Below, piece after piece: positions 41,372 through 51,800 of a stretch of 64,000 nt of DNA. The stretch's first letter is position 1. Every line of letters begins with the position of its first letter. The notes under the pieces were generated by a model, which saw only the letters and a program-made list of their open reading frames with translations, did not search any database and had not been told where the DNA came from. The position numbers and the translations under genes were made by a program. The DNA lies in NCBI GenBank assembly GCA_036365455.1, contig JAWQUS010000010.1, positions 22,244,501-22,308,500 of the forward strand, read 5' to 3'. This stretch comes from Macrosoma leucophasiata. Taxonomy: Eukaryota; Arthropoda; Insecta; Lepidoptera; Hedylidae.

Positions 41372-41759
41372 ATGAAAATAATATTTAATTAATAATGCCT
41401 GTGAAAATAATATTTAATTAATAATGTAACGATAAAAATGAGATTGTCATTCATATTGTTTTTTTTTTGTTTGTTTACCCCTAAAATTTTAGAGTATCTA
41501 ATATGAGACACTATCTTATATTAGCAACCCCTACTATCTCATAATAGGAAACCGGTTGCCTTACACTTTTTTTCTGTTATTTTTCACTTGTGACACCACA
41601 GCCAGAAAAATATTGTATTTAGCACTCAATAGCTATTACACATTTAAAGTACATTAAATTTCCTATCTAAAACTATATCTAAGAAAGTTTTAAATGTTAC
41701 AGTTTTGTTTTTATGGTCAAAAATAGAAATGGTATCTCATAATAGGCATCCTTACCCTA

Positions 41760-42415
41760 CGTATGAAGAAACGAGACAAAACTTATGGCGTTTCAGTTTC
41801 GGTTGTCAATAATAAGTCATGGTACAGGCGAAGTACGCCAAACGTTTTCTTTGGATGCTAATTTCGTACCACTCCCTAATAATGGAATTGCCTGGTAACC
41901 CTACTTGGCAGTATATTTACAGTTTGAGTTATTACGCAAAATGTTATTCCGCTTTTATTGTTTACGCGTAATAAAATACCCTTTTATATTCAGAGGAAGG
42001 CTGTTAAATCTGATCGCATTTAATATCTATGATGTCTACGGCTGCTTATTCATGATATATTATAGCTATTGTATGGATAAGTCCTATGTACAAAATACAC
42101 TGAATTCATTTTCTTGTTGTCAGTTTTGATGAATAATTTGATTATTATTAATGAATAGAATCAAATGATAAGGAGCCATATGGCACTGAGCAGATATCGT
42201 ACAATGTTTTAAAAAAAAGTTTTTTTTTAAGAACGATACACACGCCTTGTACACTATATCAGAAGATAAAGAAAGATACGTAGAATCATGGAAAAATAAT
42301 TTGGATCGTTGTTTTTTGTCGAAAATATTTATTTTATGCAATTTTTGTATGACAACTAGGTATATGATATATAGGTATATAACGTATTTAAAGAAACTAT
42401 AGAAATAATGGAAAT
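41760..42415. other. No recognisable gene
   Basis: AT-rich, short frames only (41905-42129; 42120-42341), none with a motif I recognise. Confidence 0.4.
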
Positions 42416-42690
42416 ACTGGTGGTAGAGCTCCAGTGACGGAGCTCGCGGGCGAAGGCACCACCGTATTACCTAATATACCTACTTGCCGCTAAATGGTAG
42501 TGTTGAGCACTATCGTGTTCCGGTCTGGTGGTAATGTACGGCCTTGTAATTTCCGGCACAGAGGCATAACACCTTAGGCCTCAGGAGTGGTAACGCATCT
42601 GAATTTTGACCTTGGTCTTTGCGTGGATGTCTGTAGGCTGCAGTCATCACTTAACATCAATGTGAACTGCAGGCTTGTTTGCCACTTCCA
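42416..42690 (+). repeat. SINE-A, full length
   Basis: actggtggtagagctccagt ... ttgtttgccacttccaag. The GAGCTCCagtgacGGAGCTC hairpin is perfect here. Confidence 0.9.
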
Positions 42691-43459
42691 AGAGATTGAA
42701 AAATACATTAGTTACCCTCAGAACCATTGAAAAAGATCAACTTTAAAAAATCAAATCATAACTTATCTAATACCATATTTAATATTAGTGCAAATACTAC
42801 ATCTTTATAATTTTCGACAAATCGAACCTTGTCCAAACCCTAAACAATGTTTCCAATAAAAAGTTTGGGTGGCCCGAAATTGGATGCATCCCGCCAAAAA
42901 ATACAAATTGCCAATAAACAGGGTCAATTATGTTGTTCATAACGGAGTCATGGTGAATTTATTCTAATAAATTATCGAAGTTTTCAATAAATAGGCGTCG
43001 GACACATCAGACTTTTGGTTGACAGATACCGAATTATCTTGCTGAGTTTTTTTATGATAGTAGGTATAGTCACATAGTCTTCGCAATTGACAAGCGCGGC
43101 GCTTGGTGGTGGTAAAGACTTATCTGTACATGTACGATATAGTGGGTTTTGCGCATGAACGACTGGTCGCTCCGTAAGACACGCACACTAACATACAGCA
43201 CATGTAAACATAGTTACTAATCACAATCAAGCACCGTCCGCACTCCTGAATTGCAAAAACTAAAGTAAACACAACACTTGCGAGTAAATGATTATGATTG
43301 TGAACAGTAACATTGTGAGAATACTTATGTAATTATAAATAGTTTTCGAGTAGGTACCGAAGTAAAGAATGATGCAAAACCTGTCCAGCTCGCTGGTCTA
43401 TGTCTATTAGTTAATGGTTTACTTTATTTTTTTTACTTTTTTCAGCAATTTTTTTACTT
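42691..43459. other. No recognisable gene
   Basis: No coding or repeat match. Confidence 0.4.
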
Positions 43460-43763
43460 ACTGGTGGTAGAGCTCCAGTGACGGACCGCGGGCGTAGGCA
43501 CCACCGCATTACCTAATTTACTTGCCGCTAAATGGTAGTGTTCAGCAGTATCGTGTTCCGGTCAGGTGGTAATGTACGGCCCTGTAATTTCCGGCACAGA
43601 GGCATAACACCTTAGGCCTCAGGAGTGGTAACGCATCTGCATTTTGGCCTTGGTCTTCATGTGGGTGTCTATAGGCTGCAGTCATCACTTAACATCAATG
43701 TAAACTGCATGCTTGTTTGCCACTTACATAAAATAAAAATAAAAAAAATAAAAAAAAATAAAT
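43460..43763 (+). repeat. SINE-A with long A-rich tail
   Basis: Full copy with a two-base gap in the head hairpin, ending in an A-rich tail of about 30 bp (aaaataaaaataaaaaaaat). Confidence 0.9.
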
Positions 43764-44302
43764 CTTTATTTCATTACTCACCATTTTTTCTTTACGTAGG
43801 TACACTAGGTGGGGTGACTACATATAATTTATCCAAATTCAAATTCCAATTTCAAAATTAATCTCCCAAAAGAAGATAGATAGATAAATTACTCAGGTGC
43901 AAGAAAAGATAAGCATCAACTAAAATTATATCCATATGCACCTCACAAATTATGATTATCAATTAACAATCCTGGCCGTTTGAGCTCCAATGCGAACGCG
44001 GCCTAAGAAATAATCGAACTTTTAAACTTAATCTATACCGGCAACAGGCTGTTGCTTACGGAAATTCAATTTATAAACAAGTTGGGTCTCGTTAAAATTC
44101 TACCGCTGTAATAAGCCAAGTTCGGCATTTCGTTGAAATTAGACGCCGTGGCGTTGAGCGCCTGCTAGTTGCTGGCAGTTCGGATTCTTGATCGAGCTAT
44201 TGAGTTTAAAACTGTGCTTTTATTGGTAAACTGCCAGGGATTGTAAGAATGGTTAAATAGGAGAGTAGATGCTTTTAAATTATTTCGTTTGCATGTATTT
44301 TT
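43764..44302. other. No recognisable gene
   Basis: No frame of interest; unique sequence. Confidence 0.4.
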
Positions 44303-44588
44303 ACTGGTGGTAGAGTTTCAGTGACGGGGCTTGCGGGCGTAGGCACCAACCCATTACCTAATATACATGCCGCTAAATGGTATTGTTCAGCACTATCGTG
44401 ATCCGGTACGGTGGTAATGTAGGGCTCTGTAATTTCCGGCACAGAAGCGTAACACCTTAGCCCTGAGGAGTGGTAACGCATCTGCATTTTGACCTTGGTC
44501 TTTGTGTGGGTGCCTATAGGCTGCAGTCATCACTTAACATCAATGTGAACTGCATGCTTGTTTGCCACTTCCATTATATAAAAAAAAA
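44303..44588 (+). repeat. SINE-A inserted beside another SINE-A
   Basis: Full copy ending ttccattatataaaaaaaa. ATGTATTTTT precedes it (44293-44302) and follows it (44588-44597), so this is a target-site duplication. Confidence 0.9.
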
Positions 44589-44597
44589 TGTATTTTT

Positions 44598-44692
44598 ACT
44601 GGTGGTAGAGTTCCAGTGTAGGAGCTCGAGGGCGTAGGCCACCGCATTACCTAATCTATATGTCGCCATTTGGCGAACACGGTAGCGTTCGG
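44598..44692 (+). repeat. SINE-A, 3' truncated, older neighbour
   Basis: Head and first third (actggtggtagagttccagt ... gcgaacacggtagcgttcgg); it was already there when the copy at 44303 landed at its front. Confidence 0.85.
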
Positions 44693-45026
44693 GTTTCATT
44701 AAAAAAAGTCTGAAAATATGAGTTCCATATCAAGTTGAGGATAGGGACGTGACGATCCCGTCGCCCGTTTGTGGAGGGAAATTCCTCGCCTCAAACAATG
44801 GCGGTCAAACTGCTCTGACAGGGCGATAGTAAATCCAATATCGTGAAATGGGCAGCAGCGTGCCGCTGTAGAACTGCCGCTACAGATCATGCCAATCAAT
44901 GAAAATGTATGCCAAGCATAACGCTTATCACACATTTTCCCCTGACGCACAACGTTGTTGTATACAACTTTGGGGATGGTTTTTTGTTCAGCAGTGATAA
45001 TGATAAAGTCTTTAGGCTGAAGTATT
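44693..45026. other. No recognisable gene
   Basis: A 146-codon minus-strand frame (44699-45139) begins inside a SINE-A and has no domain, so it is not called. Confidence 0.45.
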
Positions 45027-45188
45027 TTTTTTTTATGGAAGTGGTGAACTAGGATGCAGTTCACATTGACGTTTAGTGATGACTGCAGCCTATAGACACC
45101 CACACAAAGACCAAGGTCAAAATGCAGATGCGTTACCACTCCTGCGGCCTAAGGTGTTATGCCTCTGTGACGGAAATCACAGGGCCGA
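45027..45188 (-). repeat. SINE-A, head truncated
   Basis: tttttttttatggaagtggt to gacggaaatcacagggccg. Confidence 0.85.
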
Positions 45189-45340
45189 TAATGATAAGGG
45201 ATAAAATGAAGAAGAAAATAATGAGAAAGGATAATGATAAAGTTCTAACTAAAAACTCTTAATTCAGATCTTTCATCCATTGATCATTTTACCAAAACAT
45301 GCTGAAAACGTAACTTCACCATTAAGCGATAGAAATATAT

Positions 45341-45410
45341 TTTTTTATGTAATGAAGGTGGCAAACAAGCATGCAGTTCACATTGATGTTAAGTGATGAC
45401 TGCAGCCCGG
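45341..45410 (-). repeat. SINE-A tail fragment
   Basis: ttttatgtaatgaaggtggc to gttaagtgatgactgcagcc only. A gene-free stretch follows to 45786. Confidence 0.85.
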
Positions 45411-45786
45411 AATCCTTCAGTTTGGCAAATTATTGTTCGTTAAATTTTCTTCCCAAAAAACTTATCGCCCTAGTTTCATTCCCAAAAGGATCTTTAGCAA
45501 ATTTATATTTCGTATTCTAATCACTTGGTCAAATATTAAAAAAGCGCCGGAATTGATTTGTGTAATAACAACGTATTATTATAGAAGTTCTTACCTGTAA
45601 ATTATTTGTCCAAGGTGAAACAAACATCCATGCAAATTAGATCTAATTGATTTGCCAAGTTTTTAATGCGATGAATGACATATTGCCATGTAATTATTTG
45701 TTAAACAATACATTGCCGAAAATAGTATTGCTAACTGTAAAATTGCGAAAAGTTCAAATTTTTCAAATTCAATTTATTGCGTTATG

Positions 45787-45836
45787 TCATATGTACAATA
45801 CCACCTATGTACTCATAGGTGGTATTGTACAATGAC
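45787..45836. repeat. Perfect 18-bp hairpin, tetraloop, extended stem
   Basis: TGTACAATACCACCTATG (45792-45809) and its exact complement (45814-45831) flank TACT; GTCAT/ATGAC extend the stem past a one-base bulge. It lies just before LINE-like 3' sequence. Confidence 0.92.
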
Positions 45837-45923
45837 ACCCTGTTAGGGTATAGCAACATAAGAGGGGAAGCTTATGTAATACGGGGAAAGTTAAATATTA
45901 TCATTTGTATAGATTATAAAATA

Positions 45924-46199
45924 TCATTTGAAGGTGTCGCTCAAATAGTCCTGAATATTAAAGTAACATTTATCGATGATTAATTGTTTGATATTTTTAA
46001 TGAATGTGTTGTAGTTTGTTTCGTTTTTTAATGGTTTTGGTAATTTATTATGTATTATTATGCTCATAACAAAAGGACTTGACGAATGGCTGGCTAGACG
46101 GAAGGTAGAGCGCATTAGTCTATTTTGGTGTCGTAGTAGGTGATTTGTGTGAGTTGTTTTTCCAAATGTTTTTTTGCGAAATGACAACATAGGAAACAT
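45924..46199 (-). pseudogene. LINE ORF2 C-terminal remnant
   Basis: The 91-codon frame reads HTNHLLRHQNRLMRSTFRLA ... SSPFVMSIIIHNKLPKPLKN and NTFIKNIKQLIIDKCYFNIQ, the usual close of Jockey/CR1-like reverse transcriptases, with no upstream core. A 3' UTR may span 45840-45923. Confidence 0.7.
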
Positions 46200-46252
46200 A
46201 CCTTGGCATGTGATACTTTGGGGTACGTTTTTTGCCCATAAATTAGTAATCC

Positions 46253-46475
46253 CTGCAGCCTATGGGCACCCACACAAAGATGAGAGGTCAAAATGCAGAT
46301 GCGTTGCCACCCCTGAGACCTTAGTTGATATTATGTCTCTGTGATAAGTTATCACGAGGCCGTAGATTACCATCTAACCAGAACACGATAGGGCTGAACA
46401 CTACCATTTGGCGACAGATAGATTAGCTAATGCCTCCGCCTTCGAGCTCCTACATTGGAACTCGACCACCAGTAA
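46253..46475 (-). repeat. SINE-A, tail-less diverged copy
   Basis: From tgcagcctatgggcacccac to tcgaccaccagtaaaa. Confidence 0.8.
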
Positions 46476-46534
46476 AAAACACACAATTTGTAAATTCACA
46501 GAATTTGTAAAATTCCTATGGTTTGCATGCAAAA

Positions 46535-46725
46535 AATGTATGTATGTATCTTCACGCCAGGTCCCTAACGTGGTAGGCAAAGAGTGCAGAGCGCCAGATA
46601 TCCCGGTCCTGATGTAGCTCTCGTGTCGCGTCTCGTCTACCTTCATCATTCTCTTCATACATGCACGCCGATTCCTAAGACTTTTGACCCCACCATCAGA
46701 CAGAACTCGACCTATTTGATCAAAA
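46535..46725 (+). repeat. LINE-like 3' repeat fragment
   Basis: cacgccaggtccctaacgtg, gagcgccagatatcccggtc and the following attctcttcatacatgcacg block. The first part recurs at 62650-62720 and the second at 3455-3620, so the three fragments belong to one family. Confidence 0.65.
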
Positions 46726-47106
46726 TGAATGAAAAAAATGTTTAATTGCGAAAAATAAAAACATGACTTTGTTTTATATTATTGTTTCTAAGATTCTAGC
46801 CGTGTTCAAAGATGAACGCACTGCCAAGTTACAAACTAGATTCGTGGGGTGAACTATCAGAGATTCCGCCCGTTTCTCCTCAACTGCATCAGACGTCAAA
46901 TTTATGTTAACCGGTCCGACTGCCACTTGATTTGCATAGTTCCCGACCGACGGCACTCGATAGTCACTCTAAACTAATATTGGAGCACTTGCAATAGTTT
47001 CTTGTCAAACTTTGAGGTACTGGCCAAACTTGAACCATGGAAAAAACATTTAGAATGTACATAGTAAAACAATAAATTAAAGGCGTCAAGTGAGTCACGG
47101 ATGATT
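46726..47106. other. No recognisable gene
   Basis: Nothing supported between the repeats. Confidence 0.4.
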
Positions 47107-47166
47107 ACTGGTGGTAGAGCTCCAGTAACAGAGTTTGAGAGGGGAGTTGCTAGCGCATTAGCTATA
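47107..47166 (+). repeat. SINE-A head fragment
   Basis: actggtggtagagctccagt then a quickly diverging continuation to gcgcattagct. Confidence 0.7.
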
Positions 47167-47183
47167 ATATAACAAACAAACAA

Positions 47184-47295
47184 AACCTTCCCTGGACTTC
47201 CAAAAATCATTCAAAACCAAAATTAGCCAAATCGGTCCAGCCGTTCTCGAGTTTTAGCGAGACTAACGAACAGCAATTCATTTATATATATTATA
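47184..47295 (+). repeat. Repeat H, 5' truncated
   Basis: ccttccctggacttccaaaa, caaaaccaaaattagccaaa, cagccgttctcgagttttag, identical in order to 27460-27568. Confidence 0.8.
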
Positions 47296-47395
47296 TATCG
47301 ATTTAGTTTTGTCTTAGTGATATTCTACGTTATAATTTTTCTAATTGGTAAATTGTTATGTATATCAATAATTGTTGATCGCTTTATGTTATTTT

Positions 47396-47465
47396 GTTTG
47401 TCTTTGAATTATCATAAGTGGTGCTTGTCACCCTATATGAATAAATACATTTCTGATTCTGATTC
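47396..47465 (+). repeat. LINE 3' tail
   Basis: gtggtgcttgtcaccctata then tgaataaatacatttctgattctgattct, a LINE-style 3' end with a polyadenylation signal and short repeats. Confidence 0.55.
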
Positions 47466-49190
47466 TTTACAAGATTCTTGATTGCAAAGCCACTTAAGTA
47501 TATTAAAGTAGCCTTCCTTTACAATTTTATCTCCAATTTTCCGATCACTCTACTAAAGAAGACTGCAGACAAAACGATTTAATCCTTCCCACCGTGTAAT
47601 ATTGTTCAGGAGTCCAATCAGACATGAGGGTATTTGCGGCCGCTGTCGGTAGATTGGACCCATCAATCAATTTGTTCACGCTCCTTGGGCCCTTAATCGT
47701 GGGGATCTTTTCACTCAAAAACCTTGCGGATTCAATGAAATAAGGCGGTAACTTTATCGAGCTGTTCTCCCCTTTACGAAGGATAGTTACCTGAAGTTAT
47801 GTCTTTTGTGTATTACCTAAATATGTTATTCACGTTGTTTTCTGAATAACATATATAAAAGTCAGATTTTATACTATGACGAAAGTAGATATAAAAATAA
47901 TTAAACTGTGAGAGTGCCTGGCAAGGGGTTGTTACCGTCCAAAGTGTCCGCCAATAGACGAGGCAGTTTCTAATATGATTGATGGAGTTAAAATATATGA
48001 AAACTAAGTTTTATACTATCACAAATTTGAAACACAATTTTACTCACCCTTACTACCTGTTACCTGCCAAAGCCACCGCGACCCAGGTTGTATATTTTGG
48101 TTTTGCTTATACCTGTATAGAGGACATATATAGAAGAATTTCCAGGTTTTATAATATAACGAAGGTCTGGGCGTCGCAGGCTCTTAGAATACAATAAAGA
48201 TTGAATAAATAAATTTTGGGCTTATAATTGGTAGGTATGAGAATCGGTTGTAGTTTATTTTTTTATCCTTAAATGGTAAATGGTAATTATTAAATCAAAG
48301 GAGATCCACCACTTTGTATGGGGCATTGGTACATAGTTGTACATCAATAAAACTTTTCGTCTTCAGACATTAGTACATATACTACTATTTAAAACATATT
48401 TCACTTCGTTGACGAATTGGGTTCTTGAGATATACCAATTTAAAAATTGTAAGAATGAAGTCGTTTTTCCGCCATATTTTTTTTTATTCTCGTACTAATA
48501 GGCGCAAATTTAAAATTGACGGTTTGTAGATTGCTATTATCGCTAAGAGAGTGTATACTAAATAATCACGTTGGAACCACAAATACCTACCTATGAATCC
48601 TTTTCACTGAACACCGAGCACTTTTTTTTCGAGCAATCATCAATGACGTGACAGACATGAGGTGACATATCAAAGCGTCAAATAGGGATGTGTCAACATA
48701 GGTGGCTGTCACAAAATATCGATGTTTAAGAATATCGATCCATTGATCGGGTCACTTAGTCTTTTGTGTTGATTTTAAAACCTAAATTAATGTATTTCAG
48801 TAAATCTTCATCTGGTTGTTGGCAAATTAAAATGAAATCTAATGTGTACTTTCACTTATTTTTCTATTTATTATGTAACCGATTTTTTAAAATATGATTA
48901 ATCGATACTTTCTGATACAATAATTATATCCTACGCCATTACATTTCGTTACGTTCCTTTCTACACCATCATAAATATCAAAAGTACAGATTTTTTCAAA
49001 AACTTTTTTAAATACTTTTCCGGTGGTTTTCAGTATAATATTATACTGAAAAATTTACAGCTCTATGCGCACAAATTTTATGTAAAGTATTTGTTCATGT
49101 ACAATCTATGTACCATTTTGGATGATCTCCTTTGTTTCCACTCATCATTTCTGAATCTAGACCCGTTTTGCACCTACTCTTCTTCATAAC
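47466..49190. other. No recognisable gene
   Basis: About 1.7 kb of AT-rich sequence. Short frames (47979-48197) have no motif. Confidence 0.4.
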
Positions 49191-49194
49191 CCAA

Positions 49195-49285
49195 AGGCTG
49201 ACTAGGAGATAATGCCTAGTGGCATTAAGTCCGCCTTTATGTACCATATTTGTGCATACAAAGAATAAATAAATAAATTAAATAA
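49195..49285 (+). repeat. LINE 3' UTR and (AAAT)n tail
   Basis: gataatgcctagtggcatta, agtccgcctttatgtacc and an (aaat)n tail match the 3' end of the insertion at 25008-25110. Confidence 0.7.
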
Positions 49286-49582
49286 ATAAATGATAATGAT
49301 TCTCACCAGATACTAATTTTCGATTTTTTGAACATTTAATTTTATATTACATTAAAGTCTTTTACGAAGTTCGTCAGGGTAGCTCATAGATTTATTATCT
49401 ACTTTGCTAGTAGGTATTACACAATATAAGTACATACAGTAGCTTATCGCCTTTGAAGTTTTGCGATATGCCGCCTTCACGCATCAAAACGCAAAATCAT
49501 TAAGGTTGTCACGTTTTTGGTTTTTATTTACGTTGTTTGTAACGCGTCAGTTTACGTTGAACATATATAAAAATCCTAAAAA
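49286..49582. other. No recognisable feature
   Basis: AT-rich, nothing supported. Confidence 0.4.
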
Positions 49583-49757
49583 CATCACGCCTGTAATCCC
49601 CTAAGGAGTAGGGAGAGGTAAATCGGATTCATGCATACATCCTAGATTCGCCGGTCACGTTTTGGCCCATGTAACAGGCGGCAAGCTTGTTCACATCTCC
49701 GGGCACTTTACCAAAGTTTGCGGTACTGGGAAGCCTCCAGAAAATGGAAAAATCTAT
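49583..49757 (-). repeat. SINE-B fragment (3' half)
   Basis: catcacgcctgtaatcccct, gcccatgtaacaggcggcaa, gggcactttaccaaagtttg. The tRNA-like head is absent. Confidence 0.8.
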
Positions 49758-49944
49758 CAAACTATAAATATCTCAACCTATCACCAATTTAACAGTCTAT
49801 CATCAATCTTCCAGTTGGGCGGTCTATCAGTACGCCAGAATTCTAACAATTATAATGTACCGATCCTAATATTCATCCATACCTTTTTAACTCCGTCCAA
49901 TATAACCCGAATATAAAATACATACAAACAAAAAAAAATATTAA

Positions 49945-50090
49945 CCCCCTTATTCTTAAACGTATTTTAGCTAAAGTGTTGCTAATCTCTCCTTTGTCTT
50001 TTTCCATCCTGCACATTTGACAATGCAACTGACAAAGACAAAGCATTCTATAGCTAAAACGTCTCTAATGTACGTTTATGAATAAGGGGG
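49945..50090 (+). mobile_element. MITE-F, copy 3 (146 bp)
   Basis: CCCCCTTATTCTTAAACGTA to acgtttatgaataaggggg, flanked by TAA (49942-49944) and TTA (50091-50093). Confidence 0.87.
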
Positions 50091-50093
50091 TTA

Positions 50094-50378
50094 GAGTTTT
50101 CTTTAAAGATTTTTTCGTTATAAGTGAAGTAAGTATGTACATAAAGTGTAAATGAAAATTAGAATAAAATATTCACAGTAAAGTTGACATCAAATTTTTC
50201 ATTATCATCTTTCCAAAAACTTAGTTAAAGAAATTTTAAATCTCGCACCTCTTATCGGTAAATCCCAAGTAGATGACAGTTTTTGTATGGGCTACTTGGT
50301 ACCGCCCCCTCCGTCCCTCGCGTCGCATGCCCCGCACGATTGCTCTGACATTACACGTTTGTTGGATGACTGTAGGTA
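50094..50378. other. No recognisable feature
   Basis: Nothing supported. Confidence 0.4.
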
Positions 50379-50562
50379 ATTAACACGTTCGTTTTCTTTA
50401 GAGTGTGGTATTACTATAAATTTACTTTCTTTTTTATAATTGTTTGATATTATTTCGCATTAACACATGCTTGTCTAACTAGCATAGTTGGTAATAGATG
50501 GCGCTACTGCTACCATAAAGCAATGCAATAGATGTGAAGGAAAGATTCGACAAATCGGGCAG

Positions 50563-50639
50563 GGCTTCAGTAGCTCAATTGGAAGAGCGGCTGGACTAGA
50601 TTCCCAGTAGGTCGCGAGTTCGAGCCTCGCCTGAAGTCA
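50563..50639 (+). tRNA. tRNA-like gene, plus array copy 1
   Basis: Cloverleaf as at 547-623, with GGTCGCGAG before the T-arm. TTTTT occurs three bases after the last residue (caaatttttc), completing a Pol III unit with A box, B box and terminator. Confidence 0.5.
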
Positions 50640-50869
50640 AATTTTTCTTTCCATTTTTCTTTAAAAATAAAATATATTTCACAAGCATGTGTTAATGCGA
50701 AATAATATCAAACAATTATTAAGGGTAAAAGCGACTTCTTTACGATATTCAATAAACTGAAAAGTCTATTATATCGGTTGCCTAACTAGCATAGTTGGTA
50801 ATAGATGGCGCTACTGCTACCATAAAGCAATGCAATAGATGTGAAGGAAAGATTCGACAAATCGGGCAG

Positions 50870-50946
50870 GGCTTCAGTAGCTCAATTGGAAGAGCGGCTG
50901 GACTAGATTCCCAGTAGGTCGCGAGTTCGAGCCTCGCCTGAAGTCA
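50870..50946 (+). tRNA. tRNA-like gene, plus array copy 2
   Basis: Identical to copy 1, including the terminator. Confidence 0.5.
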
Positions 50947-51176
50947 AATTTTTCTTTCCATTTTTCTTTAAAAATAAAATATATTTCACAAGCATGTGTT
51001 AATGCGAAATAATATCAAACAATTATTAAGGGTAAAAGCGACTTCTTTACGATATTCAATAAACTGAAAAGTCTATTATATCGGTTGCCTAACTAGCATA
51101 GTTGGTAATAGATGGCGCTACTGCTACCATAGAGCAATGCAATAGATGTGAAGGAAAGATTCGACAAATCGGGCAG

Positions 51177-51253
51177 GGCTTCAGTAGCTCAATTGGAAGA
51201 GCGGCTGGACTAGATTCCCAGTAGGTCGCGAGTTCGAGCCTCGCCTGAAGTCA
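51177..51253 (+). tRNA. tRNA-like gene, plus array copy 3
   Basis: Identical to copies 1 and 2 over the tRNA-like part. Confidence 0.5.
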
Positions 51254-51483
51254 AATTTTTCTTTCCATTTTTCTTTAAAAATAAAATATATTTCACAAGC
51301 ATGTGTTAATGCGAAATAATATCAAACAATTATTAAGGGTAAAAGCGACTTCTTTACGATATTCAATAAACTGAAAAGTCTATTATATCGGTTGCCTAAC
51401 TAGCATAGTTGGTAATAGATGGCGCTACTGCTACCATAAAGCAATGCAATAGATGTGAAGGAAAGATTCGACAAATCGGGCAG

Positions 51484-51560
51484 GGCTTCAATAGCTCAAT
51501 TGGAAGAGCGGCTGGACTAGATTCCCAGTAGGTCGCGAGTTCGAGCCTCGCCTGAAGTCA
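51484..51560 (+). tRNA. tRNA-like gene, plus array copy 4
   Basis: One change (CAATAGCTC for CAGTAGCTC) removes the last acceptor-arm pair; otherwise as the other copies. Confidence 0.5.
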
Positions 51561-51604
51561 AATTTTTCTTTCCATTTTTCTTTAAAAATAAAATATATTT
51601 CTTT

Positions 51605-51655
51605 TTTATTTCATAATGTGGCAGACAGGCATAGGAGCCTGAAATAAATAAATAA
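51605..51655 (+). repeat. LINE-like 3' tail
   Basis: cataatgtggcagacaggca, taggagcctgaaataaataa: a short 3' end with (AAAT)n, directly after the array. Confidence 0.5.
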
Positions 51656-51669
51656 AATTAAGGATTCCT

Positions 51670-51800
51670 TATTTGATATTAGTTGCCCAATATGAGATAG
51701 TTAGATATTGAAGAAAGTAATCAAGGCAGCCATTTGGTGCTAAGGTGCCTACGTTCATTAGAGGCCTTGCGGTAACAAACGAAACGCGTGACAGTATTTC
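51670..51800 (+). repeat. Fragment related to the pogo-type element at 40439
   Basis: gcccaatatgagatagttag and caaggcagccatttggtgct match caaatatgagatagcaaggt and gttagccatttggcactagt at 40475-40535. Confidence 0.55.

Larger units (their letters stand above)
40439..41757. mobile_element. Tc1/mariner-pogo-type DNA element, 1319 bp, decayed
   Basis: TA at 40437-40438 and 41758-41759 flanks ends GGGTAAAGGTGCCTATTATG and, inverted, GGGTAAGGATGCCTATTATG, with the match continuing through AGATA. Many taatatgagata motifs repeat inside. 40913-41053 encodes a pogo/Tigger-like N-terminus. Repeat D was inserted at 41064-41371 beside an (ATA)n run. Confidence 0.8.
50446..51600 (+). repeat. Repeat E array: four 307-bp units, inverted relative to 35-36 kb
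   Basis: tRNA-like starts are at 50563, 50870, 51177 and 51484, exactly 307 bp apart. Units are almost identical (single differences such as cataaag/catagag). At the left edge, atattatttcgcattaacac (50452-) is the inverse of a block inside each unit, so the array begins with an inverted piece. Confidence 0.95.

Noticed and set aside
44699..45139. 146-codon minus-strand frame
   Set aside because: Its first third is SINE-A sequence and the rest has no motif.
547..51560. Calling the repeat E tRNA-like copies functional tRNA-Ser(AGA) genes
   Set aside because: The anticodon arm has a mismatch, position 37 is T and the long variable arm of serine tRNAs is missing.
35127..51600. Regular repeats read as a CRISPR array
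   Set aside because: Units are ~307-bp near-identical tandem copies with no short repeats or variable spacers, in a eukaryotic setting.
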